Assembly (NCBI GenBank): GCA_033977485.1
Contig: CM066982.1
Span: 34,946,218 to 35,010,217 of the forward strand
Length of the DNA stretch: 64,000 nt
Reading direction: 5' to 3'
DNA from: Hydrangea macrophylla
Taxonomy: Eukaryota; Streptophyta; Magnoliopsida; Cornales; Hydrangeaceae
Part shown: piece after piece, positions 44,981 to 57,039 of the stretch
How the letters are laid out: each line of letters starts with the position of its first letter
Position numbering within the stretch: position 1 is the stretch's first letter
The notes under the pieces: model-generated
The model's database searches: none
What the model was told of the DNA's origin: nothing
Seen by the model: only the letters and a program-made list of their open reading frames with translations
Translations under genes and position numbers: made by a program

Positions 44981-45585
44981 ATTATTGCATGATTGCATTA
45001 CACGTTTCTATTTTTTTTTGGTTTTGCGACTCTGCTTGAGTGAACCCAATGTAAGTTCTCTTGTTCCCTTTTGCATATCATGACATGTTTCCTTTATTTT
45101 GCATCGGTCCCGGGTGGGACAAACCACTGTAAGTGTACCTCTCTCTTGTATTGCATATGCATCTGACTTCTACTTGATTTAATCTCTTGACATGATTTGC
45201 CTTAGATGTTCCCTTTTGACATGTATATATATATCTAGTATGTTTGAGGAAACAACACCAATTATGAATTAAGAGCAAGGATATTTGAATCAAGGCCTAC
45301 CGTTCGGTAGGGCGAGGAGGGGGTGCTTTAGTCCTGCTTGGGCTCCTTCCCCTCTCATACCAAGACCCCCGAACCTAATTTTTCGTAATGAAGGGCGAGT
45401 AACCTTATTCAATTTTGGGCAAGTCAAACTTGGGTTTCCTAATTCCCGATAAAAATTAGGTGGCGACTCTTTGTCTCTAGGACCGTGTGAGGAAGTTCTA
45501 GTTTTTTCTGAAGTGTGCTCCTTGGGATCCGTCCCAAAACACTATCAAGGGAATATGCCAGGACCTCGGATTCGGGTGGTCCACA
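44981..45585 (+). repeat. 3' LTR of element A, second part
   Basis: Continues the LTR from 7917. It shares with the U5 of B the GGGCTCCTTCCCCTC block and the AGGTGGCGACTCTTTG box, and ends GGTGGTCCACA, comparable with the B terminus GATATCCACA. The PBS-like TGCGACTCTGCTTGAGTG at about 45024 is inside the LTR and probably an old repeat of that signal. Confidence 0.75.
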
Positions 45586-45930
45586 ACTATACTGAGGCAC
45601 TACTTAAGGCGGTTGTCATTGGATTCTAGTTAATGGTGAACACTCGCTAAGATAAGGATAAGGGACTTCACACGGAGCATTATCCAGAAACTTAGAGACC
45701 AAAAGTTTAGGAGTCATGAGTTGTTTTGTAAGAGTTGCACAATATTCATGATGGGTTTCCCAATCAGGCTATAAGGTTATTATTGCCTCACGGAGACTTA
45801 ATTTCATAGGCTTGACATCCTAAAGACAATTAATGAGTTGGTTAAGGGAATTCCTATGTATCATATAAATTGTCATATTTATAATTTCCATATTGTAATT
45901 CTGTTATATTATTTATATTTCAGATTCATT

Positions 45931-46605
45931 ATGTCTATCCCACTTTCTATAACCATGATCCAAAATAATCTAATTGGAAATAACTACGTTGAATGGAAAC
46001 TGGAACTGGATGAATTATTTACTACTAGTAGATGTAAATATGTTCTTACCATTCCCTGTCCACCTATTCCAAGTTGTGACACTCCAATAGATTTTGCGAA
46101 TCAATATTGGCAGTGGGTAAAAGTTGATTGTATGGATCGCTCTAGCATCTTAGACTCTTTGTCTGATGTGTTGAAGCAGCAGCATCAACCTTTTTTCACT
46201 ACCTATGGTATAATATTGAACCTCGAGGAGATGTTTGGGGAACTGAGCCGAACTGCAAGGCTTAGAGCCTTGGAGTTAGTCATGGACACCAGAATGTTGA
46301 AAGAAACTTCAATAAGAGAGCATGTTTTTAAAAGAATTATTTATTTTAAAGTCCTAGAAGTTTTAGGTTCTGACATTGATGGTGAGACTCAAGTTGACAT
46401 ATTCTTGCATTCGTTGCCTTCATCAATCACTCAATTTAAAATGGTTTTTAAAATGAGTGAAACAATTTTTTCAACAAGTGTATTAATGAGATCTCTTGAG
46501 GCAACGAAGGATGTAGTCAATAAGGAGTCAAATGTTCAGAACATTGGAATTGCTTCATCTTCTGGAACTAAGCCTAAGGGCACAAGTTTAGAGAAGAAGA
46601 AGTAA
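45931..46605 (+). CDS. Copia Gag of element E (224 aa to first stop)
   Basis: Start at MSIPLSITMIQNN, preceded by TATTTATATTTCAG. Copia Gag signs are NLIGNNYVEWKLELDELF near residue 10, YWQWVKVDCM, an LEEMFGE block and a long helical middle with DTRMLKETSIREHV, then FLHSLPSSITQF. TAA at 46603-46605 stops it in frame before the zinc knuckle CFHCGVSGH at about 46693, which itself carries TAG at 46720-46722 where Trp is usual. Likely inactive. Confidence 0.85.
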   Translation: MSIPLSITMIQNNLIGNNYVEWKLELDELFTTSRCKYVLTIPCPPIPSCDTPIDFANQYWQWVKVDCMDRSSILDSLSDVLKQQHQPFFTTYGIILNLEEMFGELSRTARLRALELVMDTRMLKETSIREHVFKRIIYFKVLEVLGSDIDGETQVDIFLHSLPSSITQFKMVFKMSETIFSTSVLMRSLEATKDVVNKESNVQNIGIASSSGTKPKGTSLEKKK

Positions 46606-48849
46606 GGCTCAAGGATAGGTGAGCCTAACCCAACTATTGGGAAGAAGGCAAGACTTGGAAAGGAAAAGTTTGGTGCTGTACCAAAAGGAAAGTGTTTCCA
46701 TTGTGGCGTGAGTGGGCATTAGAAAAGGAGTTGTGTGGAATACTTGATTACCGAAAGGCAAGGTATGATCCAATCACTAGTTTTTGAAGTAAGTTGAAAA
46801 TTTGATACTTTAACCACTTGGGGCTGTGATTCTAAATTTTTTTATTATATCTGTAATTGTTGCATGAGATTGGAAAAATAAGAATGTGTAGTGATTTGAA
46901 GATCTTGATTGCTTTTGGGATCTGATGCAAGTGTTGATAATAGTTAGTAGTTTTATATTGTAATAAAACTTATGGAGTTGTTAGATAAATTTCAGTTTTG
47001 AATTAATGAATAATAATTATTCTTTTGATTTTGGTACTAATTGTTGATTAAAAGAAAGTGTTCTTTTAATGTGATCTAACAACTTGTCAAGCAAATATCT
47101 CACCTATTTACTCTTGTTTCTCATATACTATCTAATGTAGTATTTAAATAATTCATGGATATTTTACCACATAAAATATAGCACCTTCAACTAATTCTAT
47201 AGACTTTTGGTTTTAGAGGCTAGATCATATTAATCTAAATAAGAGTAAAGGATTGGATCCTAAACTCATTTGGTTGCTAAGACCACTGCCTATTTGTCAA
47301 TCCTATTTAGATGGTAAGATGACTAGGTGACTTTTTTTTTTAAGATCACACAACCGAAGGCTTATTAGAATTCGGGCATACTCACGTATGCAGGCAAATA
47401 AACATTAGAGTTACAAAGTAGTTTTGGCTACTTCAGATACTAATATAGATTTACCTATTGCACCTTTCTCCTCAATCTTTTGAAGAAATTCGAATGGTTT
47501 GGAATGAGGAGTTGTTGGTAAAAGAATATCATTGCCTTTTGATTTGATCAAAATGGTGAGTATCTGTCTAATGCATTTATTGTCTATATAAGATAAGAAT
47601 GAGATTCTTTCTCGGTTGTCTACACTTAGTGCGCCTCTATGGGATGGTGTAGCAGGTAGAAGGAACTATTTTCTTCTAGAAATGACTGGGTCATGAGATG
47701 AGTTATTTAGAGTTTTTACTATTCCTTGTATTTTCTCGATGGAACCACAATATTTCTAAAGAAAACAAAAGTTGGTTGGGAACCAAGTTTTGTAAAGGAA
47801 AGATAATATTGAGAAGTAAAGTTATCTATATCTCAAAGCAATCTACAAATCATCTAGAACTAAAATTTACTACCTCTTCATCAGTTCCTGCATTGGTACT
47901 TCATTGTAGTGAGAGAATTCTCAGCAATGCTGAAATCCTCTTATGCATTGAAGTTTTGTGATGAGAAAAGCTCTAGTATATGATTTGTATAAGTCTATGA
48001 AATAAGACAATCATTCAGAGATAAGGACATTTGTTTTGACATGTTGGTCAATATACTTTAGATTTGTCTAAAATATGGATGTAGCTTAATTGGATGAAAG
48101 GATCCTTACACAAAGGCAGCGTGGTGGTAAATATGGTTCCTCAATCATATTGATGTTATCTTTATCATTGTGAGATGTTAAAGAAGTGTTATCAATGGTT
48201 AAGGTTAAGTTTTTACAATATACTTGATATTTGTGATCTCGGTGAGGCAAGCTATAATCTTTGGATTATGCTTATTCAAGATAGAAAAGTTTAGATAATG
48301 AGACTATTTCAAACTTCTATATCGGAAAGTTACTAGCTAGATTTAATGTAGAACATTTCTATAAAGGTTAATCACCTTTGAACATAACCTATTGCTCTTT
48401 CAAGTCTTGTATCTTAGGACACAAGATGAAAGAGGTCGAATGAAAGGTGTATCATAAGCCTATGCTATTGATAAACCTTATATGTGATGTTAGGTATAGG
48501 ATATTTGTTGTACCATTAAGGTTGTTCACAGATATCTGTCCAAACAAAAGTTCAGTTCATTGATCTATCATAAAGTATATATTCTCTAGGGCTTGAGAAA
48601 GAACTAGTAGATATATGCTAGATGATGGTGTTTTGGACAATGTTCAAATTAGTCGTACTGGATATATGTTTGGTGACATCTTTTTGTCTAGGGATATCGT
48701 ATAACATGAAGATGTTCTACTATGGATTGTTTCAGTCGACGATCATCAGTCCCTATACAAAACCTTATGGGTTAAGGATTTTGACAAGTCACGTAGACAA
48801 TGCTGGTGTTAGTTTTAACACTATATGGTTATGAGTGCAAGTGGGAGTT
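46606..48849 (+). pseudogene. Decayed copia pol of element E
   Basis: No long frame remains, but landmarks stay in order: zinc knuckle (46693-46735), GAG-pre-integrase scraps near 47210-47335 (RLDHINLNKSKGL then PLPICQS and LDGKMTR), a reverse-transcriptase end near 48225-48340 (DLGEASYNL, YIGKLLARFNVEHF), and the RNase H end near 48740-48830 (PYTKPYGLRILTSHVDNAG). AAGTGGGAGTT before the LTR is the polypurine tract. Protease and integrase cores are not recognisable. Confidence 0.7.
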
Positions 48850-50615
48850 TGTTGGGAATATGCCCCAAACCAGTTAGTTAGATAATAGAATATCATAATG
48901 CATTTATGTATGTTAGTTCATGAGATGAAAATTAGACTGAAATCCTTAAATATCAGTGCATGTGATTCATTTGTGTATGTGATTACACATGTAAGATATG
49001 TATCACAAATTCTTGTTTCAAATAAGTCACAGTGGATGATAAGTCTGGATAACTTATCAGGTGTACACTATAGCATGATTCACATCTACAGGGTAGAATG
49101 ATGAATCTCATTCATAAGAGTCTTTAACTCTTGGTTAGTATGTTAGTGCACGCGGTACATTGACGGACCTGAGTTAAACCTATTGACACCTAAATGCTGT
49201 CACCGTCGGTAGGAACTCAAACTTATATAGGGATACATGTCCTTAATCCTGAGACAACTATGGACGCAAGTTGTATGCTTTGGTTGATTTGACTTACCAT
49301 TCAGTGAGGTCTTGCAAGATTAACACCTGGCTATCTTAGGTAATCAGGTTTACAATGTTGGTAACATATATTGTTAAGATGGAATTCTACCATCTTCTAT
49401 AAAACAAAGAGTAAGTATTCCCTTGAGAATGTCACTAGGAGTGATTACCGAGAGCAAGCCAGCCTTGTCAACAAAGTGCTTGTTGATATGTTTGGTAATC
49501 CATGCATAGTGAATGATACTCAAGGAATATAATATGTATCTATCTATTAGGTCAACAGTATCTTAAAACATACATTCCGATGATAAATACAAATACTATC
49601 TGGTAGAGAGACATCAATATCATATTATACAAGTCTAGTACTCGCTTATGTATGTGTGATTTTGTTCTTATGCACTAGAGTGAAATTATCATTTAATAGT
49701 GGTATAAATGATAATTGATTAACAATTGATTCCTTAGTTAAAGAGTATTGACTAGATAGAATAATAATTGATCAGAGCCAGTAATTAAGAACCTAGGGAT
49801 CCTACTCTTAGCTAATAAGGATATTTGGATGTGAAGAAACGGTACAATGGGAGATTTGAGATAAAGTTGGAACCCATCAATTGGTGTTCAGATCTAATCG
49901 ATTGGTGCAGCAATCGATTGCATTGCTTACAATCGATTGGATGAGCAATTGATTGCTCCTAAGGCAATTGATTGGTAAGGCAATCGATTGCCACTTTAGG
50001 CAATCGATGGGTACTTAGGTCAGTTCAAAAGTTTAAAAATACAGAAATTGCGGGAAGAACATAACACACGTCTTTTATTCTCCCAAAAGTTTTAGTAATG
50101 GTTATAAGCTTCCCAAACCCTTTCTAAGCCTCCTAAGTTTGTTCTAGAGGGGTTTCCACCAAACCCCAGCCTTCAAGTACATCCAAGAGACATATGAGTG
50201 AAGATCTTTAGCACTGAAAGATCAAGAGTACATTAGGAGTGAAGATCATTAGGGTCGGGCAACGCTCACATAAAGTAGATCAGACTGCTCAATACTTATC
50301 ATCCTGGCGAATTTTGAACATGACGAAGCTTATGCGAGACACAACTACTGTTAAAACTTGAGGTGAATCGGAGATCATTTAGTCCCTCTGCTGATTGCAT
50401 CTTTGTCCGAACATGGTGATAGGGATCGAATCGTCACAATGATCATTGAAGAGTTATCGAAACGATTCCACAAATCGCAAAGGTATATCTATATCAATGT
50501 CTTTGTATGTACATGGATTACAAGTAATACAAACGAGAATTAGATCTATTTTTGTTAGATTAAATTTTAATCTGTACCTGTATTCCGCTGCACACTGAGA
50601 TCCAATTTTCCTTCA
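48850..50615 (+). repeat. 3' LTR of copia element E
   Basis: Starts TGTTGGGAATATGCCCC after the polypurine tract and ends near CCTTCA at 50615, where Tat sequence of G begins. About 1766 bp. Contains the palindrome array at 49873-50010. Confidence 0.8.
49873..50010 (+). promoter_or_regulatory. Array of CAATCGATTG palindromes in the copia LTR
   Basis: At least six copies of CAATCGATTG or one-base variants (about 49911, 49930, 49946, 49965, 49981, 50001), plus partial copies at 49873 and 49895, spaced about 16-20 bp. The 10-bp core is a perfect palindrome. It sits about 1.05 kb into the LTR. Confidence 0.7.
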
Positions 50616-50873
50616 ATCCTGAGTATGTTACAAGTTTAATCTATGGTGTGCTCGTTGAACTACGATTGGTCTGATTTCCTGTAAAGGAATACATAGACAG
50701 TTCTTTCGAGCGCGACCACTTGATTTTTTAGACTTTCTTTGCTTGCTTGCATGCTTTGATTTTCTCGATTTTCTTCCTGAAGTCTTTCGAACTAACTAAA
50801 AGGTTGTCAGGAATGTTTTGACATTCCCTTATGACGCGCGTTGCTTGCAATGCTCTGTCAAAGAGGAGCAAAC
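50616..50873 (+). other. 3' UTR end of element G with hairpin motif and polypurine tract
   Basis: The hairpin CTGATTTCCTGTAAAGGAAT is at 50671-50690, followed by ACATAGACAG and GAGCGCGACCA. CTGTCAAAGAGGAGCAAAC precedes the LTR, one base different from the polypurine tract of B. Confidence 0.75.
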
Positions 50874-52294
50874 TATAGACACCCTGTTTTGGTTTCGTCA
50901 GTTCGATAGAAGGGACCACGCCTCAAGAACAATGTGGTGACTAGAATTAGGAAACTTTGGTTATAAAGCAAAACTCCATTAAGCACCGTGGTCTTTGAGT
51001 TACACTAGAATAATCTTTAGGATGACTTAGGTACGTTAGAAACACAATTTAGAAACAAAAACCCAAGTTAGGATAGCTTTTTCATATGAAATGATGAAAA
51101 GCACCTTTTATCGAGCAAAATATGAACCTTGGGTGGCATCCTGGGAATACCCTTTACAAAATATTCCTAAAAAACCTTAAATTAGTGACCCAAGCCCTCA
51201 CATTAGCCAAAAAATCAATTCGAAGAAATTTTACTCTTTTTATACCTTACAGGTTTGCTCCTTCTTGGAGTCAGCCTCACTCTTTTGACCATAACTCAAA
51301 ATCTACAACATCGATTTCAATGAAACCAAAAAATCTTAATTTAGACTCCCATACCTTTCCAACGGTATATCACAAGCCCAACAAGGATAATCGAGGTGAG
51401 AGAACGAAGCCTGGGAAGTCTAGAGAGAAAATATAACTTTCGAGCTGAGAGCCATGCTGGCACTCAACTGAGTGTTGTGTAGCACTCTTGGAGTGCCACC
51501 CCAGAGCTTTGAGTGCCACTATGGCTCTCAAATGTCCTAGACGCATTCTGGACACTTGATTTGACCCCATTCCACGTAAAAATTGCCTGAAAACATGAAA
51601 ATTTGTGTTTTTCTTGTAGCACATCGCCTAGCTACAATCTTTTCAACCCAAAACTCAAACTATAAAAGGGGGTCCTCCCCTCCCCATCAAGCATACCTAA
51701 AAATTCTAAGGACTAGAGAGCCCAAGGAAACCCCATTAGAGGATTCCTCAAGCACACCTAGAAAGTTCTTAGGAAAACATAAGTCTTTAGAGTTAGAAAT
51801 TGCGTCTTAGAGTCCGCAGTGCCAATGAAGCTCTACCAGAGGAGCAGTCTGAGGGGAGTTCTTGGGGTAATTTATTCTTTTCTTTCTTTTCATTTTCTGC
51901 TTTATTTTATTAGTTTGATCTATATATTCCTAGTTCTAGGTTTAATTTCTTGTTTATTCATACTATTCTTCAATATTTATTAGTTTTGATTTTAAGGTTC
52001 TAGGATAGTTTAAATTCCTTGTTTATAGTATCCTTATTATAGTTGAGTTATCCTTGGTGAAGCTACCCTATATGTTGTGGTAGCTGGAGCCAGTGGGGTT
52101 GGTATCCAATCCATGAATATCCGATCCCTGGGGGTAATGAAACTTTAGTTTGGATCTACGAAGTCTAGATTTTAGGGCATTCAGTAGGAATAATTTTGTA
52201 ATTCATATTAATTGGGATAGTAGGCTATCCATGATTAGGATATCTATAGTAATTTAATTTATATCCATGAATTAGTTCATCCATGTAACCTTTG
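50874..52294 (+). repeat. 3' LTR of element G, first part, with U3 palindromes and TATA box
   Basis: CACTCAACTGAGTG (51461-51474) and GCACTCTTGGAGTGC (51482-51496) lie 22 bp apart, with a further GAGTGCC at 51511. They match the arms of the element B array at a similar LTR offset (about 590-640). A TATA box, CTATAAAAGG, is at about 51660, offset 787. The LTR is cut at 52294 by element H. Confidence 0.7.
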
Positions 52295-52896
52295 TGATAG
52301 GTTAGAAAATATCAAGTCAAAGTCACATCGCCACGTCAATGCGGAGACACGGGGTCAGCCAGAGAAGGTGCCTGGAATTCAGCTATCCCGGGCTGACCCG
52401 TCGATACTGCCCGGTTTGTGCCCACAGCCAGAGAAGGTGCCTGGAATTCAGCTATCCCGGGCTGACCCGTCGTTGCTGGCAGTTCCCTAACTTAGTCATA
52501 AGATAAATTCGAGCAGTCTCTTAAACCACTAGGGAACCTCCATGATTTATGCTAATCACATGTAATCGCGTTAAGTTTTTTAACGTAACTAGATACCTTG
52601 TACGAGTGATCTCTTGCATCTATGAAATAGGCCCCTCACCCTCATTGAAGGGGATTGGATTCTTATTTTCGAGAACTGCAATATAGATTATTGGCACGCA
52701 TACACCCGGCCGGCCTTTCTGTAAGTGCCACCCTCTTTGTTGGTTCACCAAAGACCGCCGGTGATCTATTAGTAAACGCGCTCCGACGCACCCGTGGACG
52801 TAGGTCACCTAGTTAACAGGGCCGAACCACATACAAGTTCCTTGTCTCTCTCCTTAGATTACTCTTCTTATCCTTTACCAATTTTTGGCATCAGCA
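52295..52896 (+). repeat. 5' LTR of element H
   Basis: About 602 bp. Contains a tandem duplication of a ~48-bp block (CAGCCAGAGAAGGTGCCTGG and on) at about 52357 and 52431 that the 3' LTR has only once; the 3' LTR instead has a segment with ACGAGGCA...TGCCTCGT arms at 60147-60194. Confidence 0.85.
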
Positions 52897-52899
52897 GTT

Positions 52900-52919
52900 T
52901 GGCGCCGTCTCTGGGAAGG
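52900..52919 (+). other. Primer binding site of element H
   Basis: TGGCGCCGTCTCTGGGAAGG, four bases after the LTR. This form is typical of Retand/Tat elements. Confidence 0.8.
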
Positions 52920-52969
52920 TTGAAAACCTCTTAAAAAAACAAATCTTTAACTAATCAACATACCACCGA

Positions 52970-54600
52970 AGAAGGATAAGAAGACTGCCGCTCTGGCAGG
53001 ACAGGCAGATTCACAGGCCGAGCAACCGGCTGCTTCCATGACCTCCGAGCAGATTACCGCGGCTCTTGTGCAACTCCTATAGGGCTAGTAGCAAACTCAG
53101 TAGTAGATCGAAGCACTACTCGCCCGTCAGGAAAAACTCCCCCTAATCGAGGATCATCCCGAGAAGGGCGCACGCGACTGAGAGCCCATACGAGTCCGAA
53201 GGCATGCCCACACTGAGCCTGTGTCCCCGCCTGCTTTGGGTTGGTTCAAGAACAATAAGCATAGCTAGGCTCCCGACCAAACCCGGCAACATCCTCAGGC
53301 CAACCCACACTGGACGGGGATGCCAGAGAAATCATTAATAGCAGATGTGCTACAAGAGGGGAGGGCCAAGGACAGACTACCCTGGATTTGGCCAAAGACC
53401 CCCTGGCTAAGAGCCGTGGGGATCTTAGGCACACAATTACCTGGAGTCGAAGCCGGGTCCTATCCCCGAGGGCAACGCACTTTGAGAAAGAGGCTTCATC
53501 ATTCGACCTGACGTACCATTCAAATATGGAGCAGAAGACCGATCAGAGAGGCATCAAGGCCCAGATCGAGGATCTGCAGAAGCAAATTGAGAAGTTGAGT
53601 CGTAAGCTGCACCATGATCACATCAATATAGAAACCGAGTTGTCCTTCATCGTTTGGGTCATAGGATTTCCTATCCGGCGAAAGTTCAAACCATTGCACC
53701 TCGATTCTTATGACAGTTTGGGAAGCCCGGTGGATCACGTCCGAACTTATAAGGCCTAGATGGCACTGGTCACCACCACCGACGAGCTACTATGATTGGC
53801 CTTTCCCAGTACTCGCAAAGGGCCAGCCATACAATTGTTCCATGCTCTCAAGCCCCGAACAATCGACAACTTCAAGGCACTCAGCAAGCTCTTTATCAGC
53901 CAATTTGTGGGGATGCCAGACCGGTCACAGCCTGACACCCAACTACTGACCGTTAAACAGTGTAGGGGAGAATCCCTGAAGCATTATGTCTACCATTTTA
54001 ACCAACAAAGGCTCCAGATCCGCCACCTGAACGAAATGGTCGCTTTCACGGCCTTTTGTTTGGGAGTTCAGCACACCAAAGTTGTTACATCATTCCATCA
54101 TGACCGGTCGGCAACCCTGGTGGAACTCTCCGAGAGGGTTGGAAAGTACATCAACACGAAGGAATTCTTAAAGTTCAAGCGTGCTAGCCATGCGGGAGAT
54201 GAATTCCCGAGATCCAAACACAAACGCGAAGGCTCCGTGAAGGGCTTGGGAAAGAAGCCGAGGCAGGATCAGTAGAAAGGCGGTCAGGATCGGGCCCCAA
54301 TTACCTTCACGCCTCTTTCTCGGCCTATCCAGAGGCTCCTCCAACAACCGACAAAGCTGAAAAGCCCGCCCGGGAAGAGAAATTGGGATAAGTTTGCCAG
54401 TATCATAAAGTCCATGGTCACAACATAGAAGACTGCTTCAAGCTCAAGATTGCCATCGAGAAGTTGATTGAGGGTCACCTCACCGAGTTTGTCGTGACTT
54501 ATATACGACCTCGGCCTGACACTCAAGCCCTCGAGCAGCCGCAATCCCTCGAGAAAATCAATGTGATCTTTGGAGGAACTTCGGGCAGAAGGGATACACA
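52970..54600 (+). pseudogene. Element H Gag remnant
   Basis: Begins ATACCACCGAAGAAGG, where related elements start with an MPPKK-type peptide, so the start ATG appears mutated to ATA. Multiple frames follow. Gag domain pieces include HLDSYDSLGSPVDHV, LFISQFVGMP and CRGESLKHYVYHFNQQ (best frame 53796-54275). The zinc-finger-like YHKVHGHNIEDCFKLK is at about 54395. Several TAG/TGA stops. Confidence 0.8.
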
Positions 54601-54735
54601 GTCAACTAGGAAGAGGCATGCTCGAGCATCCTGATCGGATGTCTGCCACGTCCAAACCATCAGCTTCCCACTGACCGACTTACTGACATTTTGGTCTAAT
54701 GACATGAAGGACCTGTACTGCCCCACGATGATCTA

Positions 54736-55261
54736 TTGGTAGTTACACTCTCCATAGCGAATTATGTGGTCAAGAGGGTACTGGTGGACATAGGTAGCTC
54801 CTTTGATATTCTGTTCATCTCGGCCTTCGATCAGCTTGGGATATCAAGGGATCGGCTCCGAACTGTGGCCACTCCCCTGCTAGGGTTTAATGGATCTAAC
54901 ACACAACCCTCAGTACTATGAGCTCTCGATTTTCATGAGGACCTACCCCTAGCAGGTCTCCATACTAGCAAACTTTATGGTGGTAGAAGCCCCATCCGCC
55001 TACAATGTCATCCTGGGAAGGCCTACCCTTAATAGGGCCAAGGCGGTCGTATCAACTTATAGTCTAGTGATCAAGTTTCCAACCCCACATAGGCTCGGGA
55101 GCTTGCATGGAGACCAAGCAACCACTCAGAGCTATTATGTCAGCTCTTTAAGCAGAAAAGCATTTACAAAAACATTAAATGTCCAGGAGATGAACCTGAG
55201 GGATACAAGGGATGGAGTAGGCCTGGCAGAAGAACTAAGACAAGTGGCATTGGACTCCTAA
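54736..55261 (+). pseudogene. Element H protease region remnant
   Basis: VDIGSSFDILF matches the Tat protease active site, where the usual motif is D-T/S-G; here Thr is Ile. The downstream block AYNVILGRPTLNRAKAVVST is the conserved end of the Tat protease region. The two frames are separated by stops. Confidence 0.8.
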
Positions 55262-55269
55262 CTCCCCGA

Positions 55270-56160
55270 CCGGTCAGTTAGTATTGACGCTCTCTTAGAA
55301 CTGAGCCTCGGGGAGAAGTTGATCTAGTTCCTGAGACGAAATCATGACATCTTTGCCTGGTGCCATGAAGACATGCCTGGGATAGATCCCCGGATTATGT
55401 CCCACCATCTCAATATTGACTCGGATTCCCTCTCGGTCAAGCAGAAGAGGAAGGGCATGGCCCCTAAAAGGCAAGCAGCAATGCACGATGAAATTGAAAA
55501 GCTACTAAAGGCAAGTTCATTAGAGAGGTCCACTATCCCGACTGGTTGGAAAATCTAGTACTGGTCAAGAAAAGCAACAGGAAGTGGAGAATGTGTGTGG
55601 ATTTCACTGACCTGAACAAGTCATGCCCCAAGGATTGCTATCCGTTGCCTAGGATAAACCTCCTAGTGGACTCCACAGCCAGTCACTCGCTTCTCTCATT
55701 CATGGATACCAACTCGGGGTGCAACCAGATCATCATGTACCCCGAAGATGAAAAAAATAAGTCTTTTATCACCGACCAAAGGACGTACTGCTACAAGGTG
55801 ATGCCCTTTGGCCTTAAAAACACAGGGGTAACTTATCAGCGCCTGGTCAACCACATGTTCAGGGATATGATTGGAAAGTTAATGGAGGAGTACATCAACG
55901 ATCTATTGGTCACAATCTGAGATGAGTCTGACCATCTTGAGCACTTGGTCGAGGCCTTCAGTATCTTAAGAAAGTTTCGGATGAGGTTGCACCCAGCCAA
56001 GTGCACATTGGAGTCTCATCTGGAAAGTTCTTGGGAAATATGGTCAACAGGCGAGGGATCGAAGCCAACCCTGAAAAAATTCAGGTTGTTATTAACATAC
56101 GATCACCCAGGTCAACCAAAGAAGTTCAAAGTTTGGCCGGACGGGTGACGGTGCTGAACC
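55270..56160 (+). pseudogene. Element H reverse transcriptase remnant
   Basis: Pieces in order: DMPGIDPRIMSHHLNID, KWRMCVDFTDLNKSCPKD, YPLPRINLLVDS and YKVMPFGLKNTGVTYQRLVN. The catalytic box reads YINDLLV, with the first Asp of the usual DD pair replaced by Asn (AAC at 55897-55899), a G-to-A change that should abolish polymerisation. Confidence 0.88.
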
Positions 56161-56224
56161 GATTTGTATCCTAAGCTACCGACCGGTGTCTGCCATTCTT
56201 CAAAATCCTCCGTAAAGCGATTCA

Positions 56225-57010
56225 ATGGTTGGAACAGTGCAATGAGGAATTTCATAATCATAAGAAATACCTAACATCACCCCCTCTGCTCTTAACACCT
56301 ATACCGAAGGAGGAGTTATTCTTGTACTTGGCGGTATCGCCCTCAGTGCTATGCTCGCCACTCATCCAAGAAGAGCACGGGATATATTTCCCAGTTTATT
56401 ATACTAGCCAGGCACATCAAGGTGTAGAAAGCCTGTACTCCTGCATCGAAAAATTGGCCTTTGCCCTCATCACTTCTACCCGAAAACTCTGTCCATACTT
56501 CTAGGCCCACATTATCGTGGCCTTCATGGATCAGCCTCTCTACTGGATGTTAGGCAGGCCCGAAACATCCAAAAGGCTTGTTAAGTGGGCGTTGGAGTTA
56601 AAGGAATTCAAAATAGTCTATAGACCCCGAACAATAATCAAGGGACAAGCAGTGGCAGATTTTCTCATTGAGTTCACATATCCAAAAGATCCAGTTAAGG
56701 AGATCGACCTGCCAACTCTCTGGCCTGGCCTACAGCCTGACTCCCCGACCTGGGTGCTCTATGTGGATGGGTCCTCCAAAAAATAGGGTAGTGGAGCAGG
56801 GATCATTCTAACCACACCCGACGGGATCCAGCTAGAATACGCACTAAGATTCAGGTTCTGAGCCTCTAATAATGAGGCCGAGTATGAAGCCTTGGCCACC
56901 TCTATGGGTGGGCAACAAGTCCAAGGGTATAGCGACTCCCAACTCGTGGTCAATTAAGTCAATCAAGAGTACGAAGCTCGGGAAGACAGCATGGTAGCTT
57001 ATTTAGCCCT
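56225..57010 (+). pseudogene. Element H RNase H and second (archaeal-type) RNase H remnants
   Basis: First RNase H tail: EEHGIYFPVYYTSQAH, LEKLAFALI-like helix and KWALELKEFKIVYRPR. Then ADFLIEF and WVLYVDGSSKK*GSGAGI, then ASNNEAEYEAL and SDSQLVVN, which carry the Asp and Glu residues of the extra RNase H found in the Tat lineage. At least three in-frame stops. Confidence 0.85.
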
Positions 57011-57039
57011 TGTCCGAACAGTTTCACAAAAGCTTAAGG

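Larger units (their letters stand above)
1..45585 (+). mobile_element. Element A: Tat/Ogre-like Ty3/Gypsy retrotransposon, 3' part, split by element B
   Basis: The left edge is cut by the window. In order one sees the last codons of pol, a non-coding stretch with two hairpin motifs, an antisense plant-mobile-domain gene, three tandem repeat arrays, a third hairpin, a polypurine tract (5089-5100) and a 3' LTR starting TGTAGACACCC at 5101. The LTR is interrupted by element B at 7917/44976 and resumes at 44981, ending in TCCACA at 45585. Long LTRs, a TGTAGACACC start, the internal GTGGCGACTCT box at about 45450 and an antisense ORF between pol and the LTR fit the Tat lineage. No primer binding site follows 45585, so this is the 3' end. 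What follows is copia element E, implying A inserted into E. Confidence 0.85.
45586..50615 (+). mobile_element. Element E: decayed Ty1/Copia retrotransposon, 3' part
   Basis: Gag, a broken zinc knuckle, a GAG-pre-integrase remnant, reverse-transcriptase scraps, the typical copia RNase H end and a 3' LTR (48850-50615) are present in order. The 5' LTR is absent; the element is cut by A at 45585, so its left half is probably left of A and outside the window. Heavy decay makes it older than A-D. The lineage within Copia is not clear. Confidence 0.85.

Noticed and set aside
45015..45045. Primer binding site after the A LTR (TGCGACTCTGCTTGAGTG)
   Set aside because: LTR homology with B continues for another 540 bp to TCCACA, so this lies inside U5 and A ends there as a 3' LTR.
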